From Ruminococcaceae bacterium UBA3323 (GTDB lineage Bacteria; Bacillota; Clostridia; Oscillospirales; Acutalibacteraceae): a stretch of DNA of 58,441 nucleotides. The position numbers were made by a program, and so were the translations under genes. Shown here piece by piece: positions 7,877-16,395 of the stretch. The DNA is taken from contig DESD01000038.1 in the NCBI GenBank assembly GCA_002361935.1, positions 1-58,441 on the forward strand, in the 5' to 3' direction. The notes under the pieces were generated by a model that was given only the letters and a program-made list of their open reading frames with translations, did no database searches and was not told the origin of the DNA. How positions within the stretch are numbered: the stretch's first letter is position 1; the number at the start of each line of letters is the position of its first letter.

Positions 7877-9547
7877 ATGAATGAGAGTGGATTTATGGAT
7901 TTATCATTTAAGCTTGAATATGAGGCAGACGGAAAACTGTTTACGGCAAGCTCTGCTTTTACAGATCATTTTTCGTTGAAGATTGATAATACAGACAATA
8001 AACTGAACATAGCCATTGACCCAAAAACAGAAATTAAAATAATAGAGTTTACTGTTAAATATCCCTATCATTTTAAGGAAGATGACAGAATTTATGTTAA
8101 TGGTTATCAGAGCTGGACAGACAGCCTTGAATATACGCCTGACGGACAGATGCAGGAACTTTCAAAGCTTACAGAATTTTTGGTTACCAAATCACCTTTG
8201 AAATATATTGGATTCAGTAAATCGGGAGATAACCTTTTTCATAAATTTCCAAGAAGAAGCGGAATATTTTACGGTTGGTCCTATGCTTATGTAAGAAACG
8301 GAAATCATGCTTGTATTTTTGGTTCTCTGAGTGAACGATGCGGTTACACAATCATTACTTTAGACACAAGCCGAAATTGTGTATTCATCAGCAAGGATTT
8401 AGAGGGTGTAACTTTTAATAAAGAAACCGAACTGCTGTCCTTTACATTTATAAGTGATGAATATGACAAAGCATTTGATTTGTATTTTGAACAGATGGGT
8501 GTTCAGTGCCATGAAACGAAAAGAAGAACAGGCTACACAACCTGGTATAACTACTATGGCAATGTGAATGAAAAGCTTGTTTTGCGTGACTTAAACAGCA
8601 TTTCAAAGCTGGATACAACAATCGATTGCTTCCAGATTGATGACGGCTATCAGAATGCAATCGGTGACTGGCTTGATACGGATAAAAAGAAATTCCCAAG
8701 CGGCATGAAAAACCTTGCAGATAATATTCATAAAAACGGTATGCTTGCAGGTCTGTGGCTTGCTCCCTTCGCAGGAACTAAAGCATCAAAGCTTTATAAG
8801 GAGCATAAGGATTGGTTTATTAAGGATAAAAACGGTAAGCCATACAAAACAGGTCACAACTGGGGTGGCTTTTACTCCCTTGATATTTATAATCCGGATG
8901 TTCGTGCCTATCTGAAAAAGGTTTTTGATGTTGTGCTGAATGACTGGGGATATGATTTAGTAAAGCTTGATTTTCTTTATGGTGCCTGCGTTCTTCCTAT
9001 GCACAATAAATCACGCGGTGAAATTATGTGCGATGCAATGGATTTGCTGCGTGAATGCTGTGGCGATAAGCTGATTTTAGGATGCGGCGTTCCGCTTATG
9101 CCTGCCTTTGGCAAGGTGGATTACTGCCGTATAGGGTCTGATATTTCGCTTGGCTGGAATCCGAGAAAGCATGCAATCCGTGAAGAGGTATCTACGCCTC
9201 ACGCCGTTTGCAACACGATATTCAGACGCCATCTTGATGGCAGAGCGTGGATGAATGATCCTGATGTATTTCTTCTGCGTGATAAGAATGTTAAAACTGA
9301 TTTTGAGCAAAGAAAGCTGCTTGCCAAAATTAATTCTGTTTTTGGCAGTTTAATGTTTATTTCTGATAATGCTGATGAATACAGCAATGCTCAGCTTGCT
9401 GTTTTAAATGAAACCTTTGCACAAAAGAACATTAAAATTTATCGTGCTGAGTTTGTTGGGCAGGATATTATAGAAGCAGAATATACTGAAAACGGAACAG
9501 AATGCAAATTAAAATTCAATGTTCAGACAGGTGAGCTTTATTCCTGA
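7877..9547 (+). CDS. GH36-type alpha-galactosidase (cytosolic)
   Basis: A 556-residue glycosidase without signal peptide. The N-terminal beta-sandwich (about 1-220) contains NGYQSW; the (beta/alpha)8 barrel follows, with QIDDGYQ, GLWLAPF, the nucleophile Asp365 in LVKLDFLYG, and the probable acid/base Asp422 in CRIGSDISLGW. These match clan GH-D, best GH36. It is shorter than the classic 720-residue enzymes and lacks a long C-terminal domain. Start codons at 7877 and 7895 are both possible; the second is better spaced from a GAGAGTGG sequence. Predicted to split terminal alpha-galactosides imported by the symporter of the same operon. Other GH-D activities (alpha-N-acetylgalactosaminidase) are not excluded. 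Confidence 0.8.
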   Translation: MNESGFMDLSFKLEYEADGKLFTASSAFTDHFSLKIDNTDNKLNIAIDPKTEIKIIEFTVKYPYHFKEDDRIYVNGYQSWTDSLEYTPDGQMQELSKLTEFLVTKSPLKYIGFSKSGDNLFHKFPRRSGIFYGWSYAYVRNGNHACIFGSLSERCGYTIITLDTSRNCVFISKDLEGVTFNKETELLSFTFISDEYDKAFDLYFEQMGVQCHETKRRTGYTTWYNYYGNVNEKLVLRDLNSISKLDTTIDCFQIDDGYQNAIGDWLDTDKKKFPSGMKNLADNIHKNGMLAGLWLAPFAGTKASKLYKEHKDWFIKDKNGKPYKTGHNWGGFYSLDIYNPDVRAYLKKVFDVVLNDWGYDLVKLDFLYGACVLPMHNKSRGEIMCDAMDLLRECCGDKLILGCGVPLMPAFGKVDYCRIGSDISLGWNPRKHAIREEVSTPHAVCNTIFRRHLDGRAWMNDPDVFLLRDKNVKTDFEQRKLLAKINSVFGSLMFISDNADEYSNAQLAVLNETFAQKNIKIYRAEFVGQDIIEAEYTENGTECKLKFNVQTGELYS

Positions 9548-9563
9548 ATAAAAGGAGAACTGT

Positions 9564-11612
9564 ATGAAAAAGGTATTTGTTGTATCAAAAACACATCTTG
9601 ATTTAGGCTTTACCGATTATGCCGAAAACATAAAAGAAAAATATCTGAATTTCTTTATACCTGATGCCATCAGCCTTGCCGAACGCGTTAATACACCCGA
9701 TAAAAAGTATTTTGTGTGGACAACCGGCTCGTGGCTTTTAAAGGAAATGCTGAATAGCGCAGATAAGACACAGAGAGACAGCCTTGTAAATGCAATTAAA
9801 AACGGCAATATTGCACCGCATGCAATGCCCTTTACAACACATTCGGAACTGCTTGACTACGACACATTCGACTATGGGCTTTCTATTGTGGATGCGCTTG
9901 ATAAGATAAGAGGCAGAAAAACAGTTGCCGCAAAGATGACGGATGTTCCGGGTCATACAAAGGGAATTGTTAGGATTCTTGCAAAGCATGGAATTAAGCT
10001 TTTGCATATCGGTGTTAACGGGATTTCTGCTATGCCCGAAGTACCGGAATGCTTTTTGTGGAAAGACGGGGACTATGAGATTGTAGTCATTTATTCGGGT
10101 GATTACGGCGGAGCATTCCAAAGTGACTTTATGGATGAAATTTTATATTTTGACCATACTCTTGATAATCACGGTGCACCGTCGCCGCAAAAGGTTCTGG
10201 ATAAGTTTAATAAAATTCAATCGCAATTTCCTGATTATGAAGTTGTTGCGGCTGCTATGGATGATTTTGCCGATATAATATGGGAGCATAAGAATGAGCT
10301 TCCCGTTGTGGACGGTGAAATCGGGGATACATGGATTCATGGTGCTGCTTCCGATCCGTACAAATCAGCATCGCTCCGTGAGCTTATGCACTTAAAGCGT
10401 GATTGGCTGAGTGAGGGGAGTATGGAAAGGAACAGCAGGGAGTATAATGCATTTTCGGATGCACTTTTATGTATTGCCGAACATACCTGCGGTATGGATG
10501 TTAAAACACATTTTGCCGATTATGAAAACTACCTGAAATCCGATTTTCAAAAAGCAAGAAAAAAGGATGTTGTTACCATAAAGCACCCTTTCAGGGATTT
10601 TCCGTATAATATTTTAAATATCATAAATCTGATTAGAGACGGCAGAAAAAACCATGCTTACAGCATCATTGAAAAAAGCTGGGCGGAACAAAGAATTTAT
10701 ATTGAAAAGGCTGTTGTAGCTCTGTCGGAAAACCACAGGCAGCAGGCGGCATCTGCCCTTAAAAGGCTGTTGCCTGAAAGCATAGCCGATATAACGCAAT
10801 ATCAGCCATATCGTGAAGCAGTAAAATTCGATGATTTTGAATTTGAATTAAACGAATTCGGCGGAATAGGCGCTTTTTCATATCAGGGAAATACAATCAT
10901 TAATAAAAACAATTGTGCTTTGCTTGAATATCGCCTGTATACAAGCCGTGATTATGACTTTTGGTTCAAGAATTATGCACGCAATATGGATGTAAATGCA
11001 GTGTGGGGATATCCCGATTTCGGAAGGCCGCTTTTAAAATATGCTGACGGCAAATATCCGCACGGCAGTTCCTATTATAAAATGGAAGGCGCATATGTCA
11101 GTGAAGAGGAAAAACAAATAAAGGTTTTTGTTAATTTGAAATGCAGTAAAGAGATCTGTGAAAAAGCAGGTGCACCAAGGGCTGTTCAGATTGTTTATAC
11201 ATTGAACAGCAACGGCCTGAAATTTGATGTTTTATGGTGCGGAAAAGATGCAAACCGATTAACAGAGGCTGTTTTTCTTCATCTGTATCCGAGTGCCGGC
11301 GATTTCAAATTGGTTAAGCTCGGAAGTGAGATTGATTATAAGAGCACTGTGCCAATGGGCGGAAGAAATCTGAATGCAGTTGAAAAGTGCATTCTGAAAA
11401 CAGATTTTGGCAAATTCAATTTTATTAATTATCATTCTCCGCTTTTGTCAGCAGGCAGGGGCAAAATACTTGAATATGACAATAAAATTGAGAGTATCGA
11501 AAAAGACGGAATTTCCTATGTGCTTTATGATAATGTATGGGGAACCAATTTTCCGTTGTGGTATGAGGATAATGCATTATTCTCATTTGAAATATCAAAA
11601 AATGAGGGGTAA
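9564..11612 (+). CDS. DUF5054 / GH38-like putative glycosidase
   Basis: A 682-residue cytosolic protein with an AAAGGAG ribosome site before ATG 9564. The N-terminus, SKTHLDLGFTDYA, has the H-x-D pair that binds zinc in GH38 and related polysaccharide-deacetylase-fold mannosidases. DVPGHTKG and a conserved GEIGDTWIHG segment follow, then a helical bundle and a beta-sandwich C-terminal half: the order seen in alpha-mannosidases and in DUF5054. It lacks the classic DTFGYS nucleophile segment seen in the true GH38 at 31761, so the activity is uncertain. Position between GH36 and GH2 genes, only 2 bases before GH2, supports a role in breaking the same oligosaccharide. Confidence 0.65.
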   Translation: MKKVFVVSKTHLDLGFTDYAENIKEKYLNFFIPDAISLAERVNTPDKKYFVWTTGSWLLKEMLNSADKTQRDSLVNAIKNGNIAPHAMPFTTHSELLDYDTFDYGLSIVDALDKIRGRKTVAAKMTDVPGHTKGIVRILAKHGIKLLHIGVNGISAMPEVPECFLWKDGDYEIVVIYSGDYGGAFQSDFMDEILYFDHTLDNHGAPSPQKVLDKFNKIQSQFPDYEVVAAAMDDFADIIWEHKNELPVVDGEIGDTWIHGAASDPYKSASLRELMHLKRDWLSEGSMERNSREYNAFSDALLCIAEHTCGMDVKTHFADYENYLKSDFQKARKKDVVTIKHPFRDFPYNILNIINLIRDGRKNHAYSIIEKSWAEQRIYIEKAVVALSENHRQQAASALKRLLPESIADITQYQPYREAVKFDDFEFELNEFGGIGAFSYQGNTIINKNNCALLEYRLYTSRDYDFWFKNYARNMDVNAVWGYPDFGRPLLKYADGKYPHGSSYYKMEGAYVSEEEKQIKVFVNLKCSKEICEKAGAPRAVQIVYTLNSNGLKFDVLWCGKDANRLTEAVFLHLYPSAGDFKLVKLGSEIDYKSTVPMGGRNLNAVEKCILKTDFGKFNFINYHSPLLSAGRGKILEYDNKIESIEKDGISYVLYDNVWGTNFPLWYEDNALFSFEISKNEG

Positions 11613-11614
11613 AT

Positions 11615-14614
11615 ATGAACTATAAAATACATAGAAGCCTGCATACGGATTTTGGAATTTTTGAGGAAAACAAGCTTGAAGCAAGAAGCTATTTTATTCC
11701 ATTTTCCTCTGTAAAAGAGCTTGCAAAAACAGATTACAAAAATGAACGTTACCATTCAGATCGGGTAACCATGCTCAGCGGGGAATGGGACTTTGCATAT
11801 TATGAAAAGTTAAGCTATGTTCCGGAAACGCTGGATACAGATGCGGTTGCTTTTGATAAAGTAACAGTACCCTGCACCTGGCAGAGAACGGGATATGACC
11901 AGATAGCCTATATCAATACTCGCTATCCATTCCCTAAAAAGCCGCCGTATATCCCTGAAGATGTTGCAACCGGTATATACAAAAAAACAGTTGATATCAG
12001 GAATTCGGATAAACGCCGCACGCTTTCGTTTTTAGGTGCCGCTGGTGCAATTGCTGTTTATGTAAACGGTGAATATGCAGGCTACAGCGAAGGCTCGCAT
12101 AATACTGCTGAATTTGATATAACTGCACTTTTGCATGAAGGCTTAAACGAAATTGTTGTTGTGAATTACAAATGGAGCAACGGTTCCTATCTTGAATGTC
12201 AGGATATGTTCAGAGAAAATGGACTTTTCCGTGATGTTTTTATAACAGAGTTTGAAAGCAGCTATGTAAATGATTTTACATTGCGTTCTTCAAAGAACAA
12301 TGATGGAACATACAATCTTGCGATTTCTGTTGACGGTGTGTTTGAAGAGAATACCCGTATTAAAATAAAATCAGCAGAAACGGAGCCTGTTATCTGTGCA
12401 GAGCTTCTGCCTGAAAAGAGTGTTTCCTTAACAAAGCTTTCCGTTGATGAATGGACTGCCGAAACACCGAATCTTTATGAGCTTACAATTGTTCTGTACA
12501 GGGATGATAAAGAGCTTGAGGCAATCCGTACCTATATCGGATTTAAGGATGTTGAAATTAAGGGTGAGGTTTTTCTTTTCAACAGCAGGGCAATTAAATT
12601 TAAAGGCGTAAACCATCATGATACGCATATGACCAAGGGCTATGCAATGAGTCTTGATGATATGGAGCTTGATATCCGGCTTATGAAGGAATACAACTGC
12701 AACGCAGTAAGAACATCCCATTATCCGCCGGATCCGGTATTTTTAACAATGTGTGATCTGTATGGGCTTTATGTTGTTGATGAGGCCGATATTGAAACAC
12801 ACGGGTTTTATGCAATACCGCACAGTACCTATAATCCGAACAGGCTCAGCAATGATATTGAATGGGCTTTCCATTATCTTGACCGTGTTAAAAGAATGTA
12901 CGGCAGAGATAAGAACCATCCATGCATTACGATGTGGAGCCTTGGAAACGAATCGGGCGGCTATAGGTGTCAGGATGTGTGCTATGATTATCTAAAGAAG
13001 GTTAACCCTGAAATACCCGTTCACTATGAGGGTGCAATACGCAGTAAGCGCTGGGCATATGATGTTGTATCCAGAATGTACGGAACACCTGCTTTAATGA
13101 GAAAAATTCTTAAAGGTACTGCAGGAGATAAGTATAAGGGAAAGCCGTTCTTTCAATGTGAATACGCTCACGCAATGGGCAACGGTCCCGGCGGGCTTGA
13201 AGAATATATGCAATTGTTTTATGCGTCAGATCAGTTTATGGGCGGCTGTATCTGGGAATGGGCAGATCATAGTGTTTATGATGAAAACGCAAAATACAAG
13301 TGGACCTACGGCGGAGATCATAACGAGCCGATTCATGACGGCAACTTCTGTGTTGACGGCCTTTTCTATCCCGACCGCAGACCGTCGAGCGGTGCACTTG
13401 AGATGAAGGTTTGCTATCGCCCTGTTCGGGCATCACATATAAACGGCAATGTTTTTGAGCTTTGGAATACACGAAGCTTTGCAGACAGCTCTGATATCAG
13501 AATTGATTTTACCGTTACTGTTGACGGCGAAAGCAAGGATGTCGGAACAGTTACAAGCGTTGTTCCCGCACAGGGCAGGAAAAAGGTGCAGATTAATTCT
13601 AAGTATTTTGACCGAACCGATAAGGATGTGTTTGTAAACTTTATTTATACCGATATGACCGGCGGCAAAGAGATTGCGGTTGAACAGGTTGTTGTTTCGC
13701 AGGCTGCATTAAAAAAAGCAGATACGCAGATAAAGTCTGCCGATATATCGGTTAACGGAAAGCTTATCAAAGTTGCCTTTCATAACGGCAGTGCAATGTT
13801 TGATAAAAGCAGGGGACTTATCGGCTACTGTAAAAACGGCTACGAATATTTTAAATCAAATCCGCTTGATCATGCCAATGGCTTTGTTCCGCATATTTAT
13901 AGGGGCAGATTGGATAATGACCAGTATATGGTAATTTTCTGGAAGATAATCGGGCTTGATTGTGCAAAAACAAAGCTTATTTCATGCAATGTTAAGCAGA
14001 AAGGTAATCTTGAATATATCAGCACGGTATATAATTTTGTTACAAGGGGAATTTTTGTACTTGCAAAAGCAAGGGTAGATTATTTCTTTGATGAAAACGG
14101 TAAAATGACAATTCGTGCATCGTTATTCAAGGTGTGTCCGCTTACAGACCAGTTACCGCGCTTTGGTGTTCATGCGGAGCTGAGGCGTGAACTTGAAAAT
14201 GTGGAATACTATGGCAGAGGACCTGTTGAAAACTATTCCGACTTTAAGGAGCATGCCCCAATCGGTGTTTATAAAACGGTTGTTTCCGATATGGCGCATA
14301 AATATATTAAGCCGCAGGATTCCGGAAACAGGGGCGATGTGCGTTATGGTTTGCTTACAAATGCTCATGAAAACGGTTTGAAATTTACGGCACTTGAAAG
14401 ATATATTAATTTCAATGCAAATCATTTTACACTTGAACAGCTCAAAGCGGCAAAGCATATTGAGAATCTGCCCGATACAGATACAACCTTTGTTTCAATA
14501 GACGGTTTTGTCAGAGGAACAGGTTCGGGAAGCTGCGGTCCGATTCCAGCTAAAGAGCATATGATTGATTTTGGCTGTTTCAAGCCGCTCAGCTTTGTTT
14601 TTGAGGTTGAATAA
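11615..14614 (+). CDS. lacZ: GH2 beta-galactosidase (LacZ type)
   Basis: A 999-residue enzyme of LacZ length and domain order: N-terminal jelly roll (CTWQRTGYDQIAY; then NGEYAGYSEGSH), two Ig-like domains around a TIM barrel, and the C-terminal Bgal_small domain with YYGRGPVENYSD. The acid/base Glu446 lies in LGNESGG and the nucleophile Glu516 in QCEYAHAMGN. No signal peptide, so cytosolic. The gene is the last of the operon, with a GAGGGG ribosome site in the end of the previous gene, and is followed by a strong terminator at 14686. Terminal beta-galactosides are the expected substrate, but beta-glucuronide or other GH2 activities cannot be fully excluded. Confidence 0.9.
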   Translation: MNYKIHRSLHTDFGIFEENKLEARSYFIPFSSVKELAKTDYKNERYHSDRVTMLSGEWDFAYYEKLSYVPETLDTDAVAFDKVTVPCTWQRTGYDQIAYINTRYPFPKKPPYIPEDVATGIYKKTVDIRNSDKRRTLSFLGAAGAIAVYVNGEYAGYSEGSHNTAEFDITALLHEGLNEIVVVNYKWSNGSYLECQDMFRENGLFRDVFITEFESSYVNDFTLRSSKNNDGTYNLAISVDGVFEENTRIKIKSAETEPVICAELLPEKSVSLTKLSVDEWTAETPNLYELTIVLYRDDKELEAIRTYIGFKDVEIKGEVFLFNSRAIKFKGVNHHDTHMTKGYAMSLDDMELDIRLMKEYNCNAVRTSHYPPDPVFLTMCDLYGLYVVDEADIETHGFYAIPHSTYNPNRLSNDIEWAFHYLDRVKRMYGRDKNHPCITMWSLGNESGGYRCQDVCYDYLKKVNPEIPVHYEGAIRSKRWAYDVVSRMYGTPALMRKILKGTAGDKYKGKPFFQCEYAHAMGNGPGGLEEYMQLFYASDQFMGGCIWEWADHSVYDENAKYKWTYGGDHNEPIHDGNFCVDGLFYPDRRPSSGALEMKVCYRPVRASHINGNVFELWNTRSFADSSDIRIDFTVTVDGESKDVGTVTSVVPAQGRKKVQINSKYFDRTDKDVFVNFIYTDMTGGKEIAVEQVVVSQAALKKADTQIKSADISVNGKLIKVAFHNGSAMFDKSRGLIGYCKNGYEYFKSNPLDHANGFVPHIYRGRLDNDQYMVIFWKIIGLDCAKTKLISCNVKQKGNLEYISTVYNFVTRGIFVLAKARVDYFFDENGKMTIRASLFKVCPLTDQLPRFGVHAELRRELENVEYYGRGPVENYSDFKEHAPIGVYKTVVSDMAHKYIKPQDSGNRGDVRYGLLTNAHENGLKFTALERYINFNANHFTLEQLKAAKHIENLPDTDTTFVSIDGFVRGTGSGSCGPIPAKEHMIDFGCFKPLSFVFEVE

Positions 14615-14685
14615 GCTGCGTTGTTTTATGTGTTTTTCAAACAGTTAAGGTGTTTGATTTATTCAATCTTGTTTATAAAGGCTAT

Positions 14686-14730
14686 AAAGGCAGAAGTACG
14701 GTGCATTCCACAGTACTTCTGCCTTTTATA
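14686..14730 (+). terminator. Rho-independent terminator of the glycan operon (GGCAG family)
   Basis: A perfect 14-bp stem, AAAGGCAGAAGTAC against GTACTTCTGCCTTT, then TTTATATGA. It nearly repeats the hairpin at 2581, differing by a few bases in the stem. The remainder of 14615-14807 holds only the ribosome site of the next gene. Confidence 0.9.
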
Positions 14731-14807
14731 TGATTTCATACTGATTTGTTGAAGCGGATTTAAAAGTATTGTATACTTACAATATATTAATTTGGAGGGA
14801 CGATTGT

Positions 14808-15035
14808 ATGAACAACAGCTTGCTGAACTTAATTCATAATTGCAAAGCAATAAATATACCCTGTCTTACAGTGTTTAAAACAAACGATCCCCGAATTACG
14901 CTTGTTGCAGGCGGATATCCGTTGTTTGCAAACGGTAAAATTGCAGGCGGAATCGGTGTTGGCGGCGGAACTGAAAAGCAGGATTGCGAAATAGCTGAAT
15001 ATGTTGTTTCCGTATTTGAGAAATTAACAAGATGA
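14808..15035 (+). CDS. Shortened GlcG/HbpS-like (DUF336) protein
   Basis: A 75-residue protein starting at ATG 14808, 8 bases after GGAGGG. The C-terminal 45 residues keep the heme-binding GlcG/HbpS signature: GGYPLFANGKIAGGIGVGGG, then a Glu-x-Asp-Cys segment and a terminal helix. Family members are usually about 130-145 residues and have an extra N-terminal helix and strand pair, which is missing here. It is therefore either a natural short form or a remnant with an internal loss fused to a new start. The stop overlaps the ATG of the following gene (ATGA), and that gene is itself frameshifted, so decay of the pair is plausible. Confidence 0.55.
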   Translation: MNNSLLNLIHNCKAINIPCLTVFKTNDPRITLVAGGYPLFANGKIAGGIGVGGGTEKQDCEIAEYVVSVFEKLTR

Positions 15036-15243
15036 ACTTAAGCGAATTCTGCACATGTAAAAATTTTGGTTGCCCTATTCATCCGGCAAAGCATGATAAA
15101 GGCTGTGCACCCTGTATTGAAAAAATCTAAAGCTTGGCGAAATACCAAATTGCTTTTTTAATTCTGTTGATAAGGAAAATAAAAGAAAGAATGATAAATT
15201 TGCCGATTTTGCAAAATGTGTTTTGGAAAACGACAGGACTTAA
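15032..15243 (+). pseudogene. Frameshifted cysteine-rich protein (DUF6485-like)
   Basis: ATG 15032 overlaps the previous stop. Reading requires two frame changes: the first near the run of six A at 15059-15064, the second between about 15120 and 15130. Joined, the protein is about 70 residues: NLSEFCTCK, then NFGCPIHP, GCAPCIEK, LGEIPNCFF and a helical tail ending at TAA 15241-15243. The Cys-x-Cys...Cys...Cys-x2-Cys layout resembles small cytosolic cysteine-rich proteins of the DUF6485 type, probably metal binding. Both changes fit one-base gains, so true decay or sequencing error in A-runs are the main explanations. Confidence 0.55.
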
Positions 15244-15246
15244 TAA

Positions 15247-15285
15247 GCGGAATGCTGTGTATTACAGTATTCCGCCTGCTTTTTA
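15247..15285 (+). terminator. Rho-independent terminator
   Basis: GCGGAATGCTGT pairs with ACAGTATTCCGC around GTATT (one mismatch), followed by CTGCTTTTTATT. It ends the short 14808-15243 unit. Confidence 0.85.
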
Positions 15286-15326
15286 TTATCAGCAAACACG
15301 GTATGGATTATAAAAAGAAAAATGAA

Positions 15327-15355
15327 TTGCAGTAAACACTTAAATGTATTATAAT
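15327..15355 (+). promoter_or_regulatory. Sigma-A promoter for the flavoprotein/peptidase unit
   Basis: TTGCAG (15327-15332), a 17-base spacer and a perfect TATAAT (15350-15355). The first gene downstream starts at 15528, giving a leader of about 165 bases. Confidence 0.65.
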
Positions 15356-15527
15356 AAAAAGGCAGTTGTATAAATTTTCCTGATGCAAACAAAAATCTTT
15401 TTGATGAAGAGGCTGCAGCGGCATATAATTATTTTGTAAGCAAATAGGTTTGATTTTTGCTTACATATTGCAGATGGCCGGAGAGCTTTATTCTCAGTAA
15501 ACATTTACACTGTCGGAGGAAGAATAT
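15356..15527 (+). other. Long 5' leader with hairpin and short reading frame
   Basis: The stretch contains a perfect 9-bp hairpin, GTAAGCAAA (15436-15444) against TTTGCTTAC (15456-15464), and a start-less open frame ending at TAG 15445-15447 with a coding-like end (FDEEAAAAYNYFVSK). That could be the remnant of a lost gene. No known riboswitch consensus was recognised. The GGAGG ribosome site of the next gene lies at about 15515. Confidence 0.35.
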
Positions 15528-16391
15528 ATGAATAATATAGTTGATATTGCGATTATAGGCAGTGGACCTGCCGGTATATCTGCAGCGATTAATGCACAAA
15601 TCAGGCATAAAAGCTTTTATCTTTTCGGAAACGCCGATTTAAGCGATAAGGTTCAGCGCTCCGAATGCATTTCAAATTATCCCGCTTTTTTTGATATAAG
15701 CGGAGAAGTTATGAATAAAAAATTTGCGGATCATCTGGAAAAAGCCGGTATTTCTGTAACTGAAAAACGAATTACAGGCATATATAATATGGGCGGTTAC
15801 TTTGCAATTCTTTCCGATCAGGAGGAGTTTAATGCAAAAACAGTTATTCTTGCAACAGGTGTTGAGGCTGTTCGCCCCGTTAAGGGAGAAAGAGAGTTTC
15901 TCGGCAGAGGTGTAAGCTATTGTGCTACCTGTGACGGAAATTTGTATAAGGGAAAAACCATCGCTGTTATTTGCGATAATCCGGCTATGGAGGAAGAGGC
16001 GGAATACCTTGCAGATTTGGCAGAAAAAGTATATTATCAGCCGTTATTCAAGAAAAGCAGATTAACCGCTGATCATGTTGAAACGCTTACTTCTCCCGTA
16101 ACGGAAATTCTCGGCGAGGGCAAGGTAAGCGGTGTACACTGCCGTGATGGTTCCGAAATCGAAATTGACGGTGTGTTTTTCCTTAAACAGTCTGTTTCTC
16201 CTGCCGTTTTGATTCAGGGCTTAAAAACAGATGATAACGGTGTTACGGTAGACAGAAATATGGCAACAAATATCAAGGGCTGCTTTGCTGCAGGGGATTG
16301 TACAGGAGCACCGTATCAAATAGCAAAAGCAGTTGGTGAGGGCAATATTGCCGCTCATTCAGCTTTTAAATATCTTTCTAATCAGGAGTAA
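15528..16391 (+). CDS. Thioredoxin-reductase-like flavoprotein, possibly not NADPH-dependent
   Basis: A 287-residue protein of the TrxR fold. The FAD motif GSGPAGISAA opens the chain; the redox-active CATCDG (Cys132, Cys135) and the C-terminal FAD segment GCFAAGDCTG are present. In the NADPH domain the usual GGGxSA is replaced by CDNPAM and the HRRxxxR phosphate-binding segment by a QPLFKKSRL stretch. Known ferredoxin-dependent clostridial thioredoxin reductases also lack these two motifs, so ferredoxin or another donor is likely; this is inference. The protein is slightly shorter than standard TrxR. The peptidase gene follows after 4 bases with its ribosome site in this gene's end. Confidence 0.8.
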   Translation: MNNIVDIAIIGSGPAGISAAINAQIRHKSFYLFGNADLSDKVQRSECISNYPAFFDISGEVMNKKFADHLEKAGISVTEKRITGIYNMGGYFAILSDQEEFNAKTVILATGVEAVRPVKGEREFLGRGVSYCATCDGNLYKGKTIAVICDNPAMEEEAEYLADLAEKVYYQPLFKKSRLTADHVETLTSPVTEILGEGKVSGVHCRDGSEIEIDGVFFLKQSVSPAVLIQGLKTDDNGVTVDRNMATNIKGCFAAGDCTGAPYQIAKAVGEGNIAAHSAFKYLSNQE

Positions 16392-16395
16392 GTGT

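Noticed and set aside
15356..15527. Riboswitch in the leader of the flavoprotein gene
   Set aside because: One hairpin is present but no known riboswitch core or expression platform with terminator was recognised.
16333..16395. Upstream extension of the M16C peptidase
   Set aside because: It overlaps the end of the flavoprotein gene in another frame; ATG 16396 has a proper AGGAG site.
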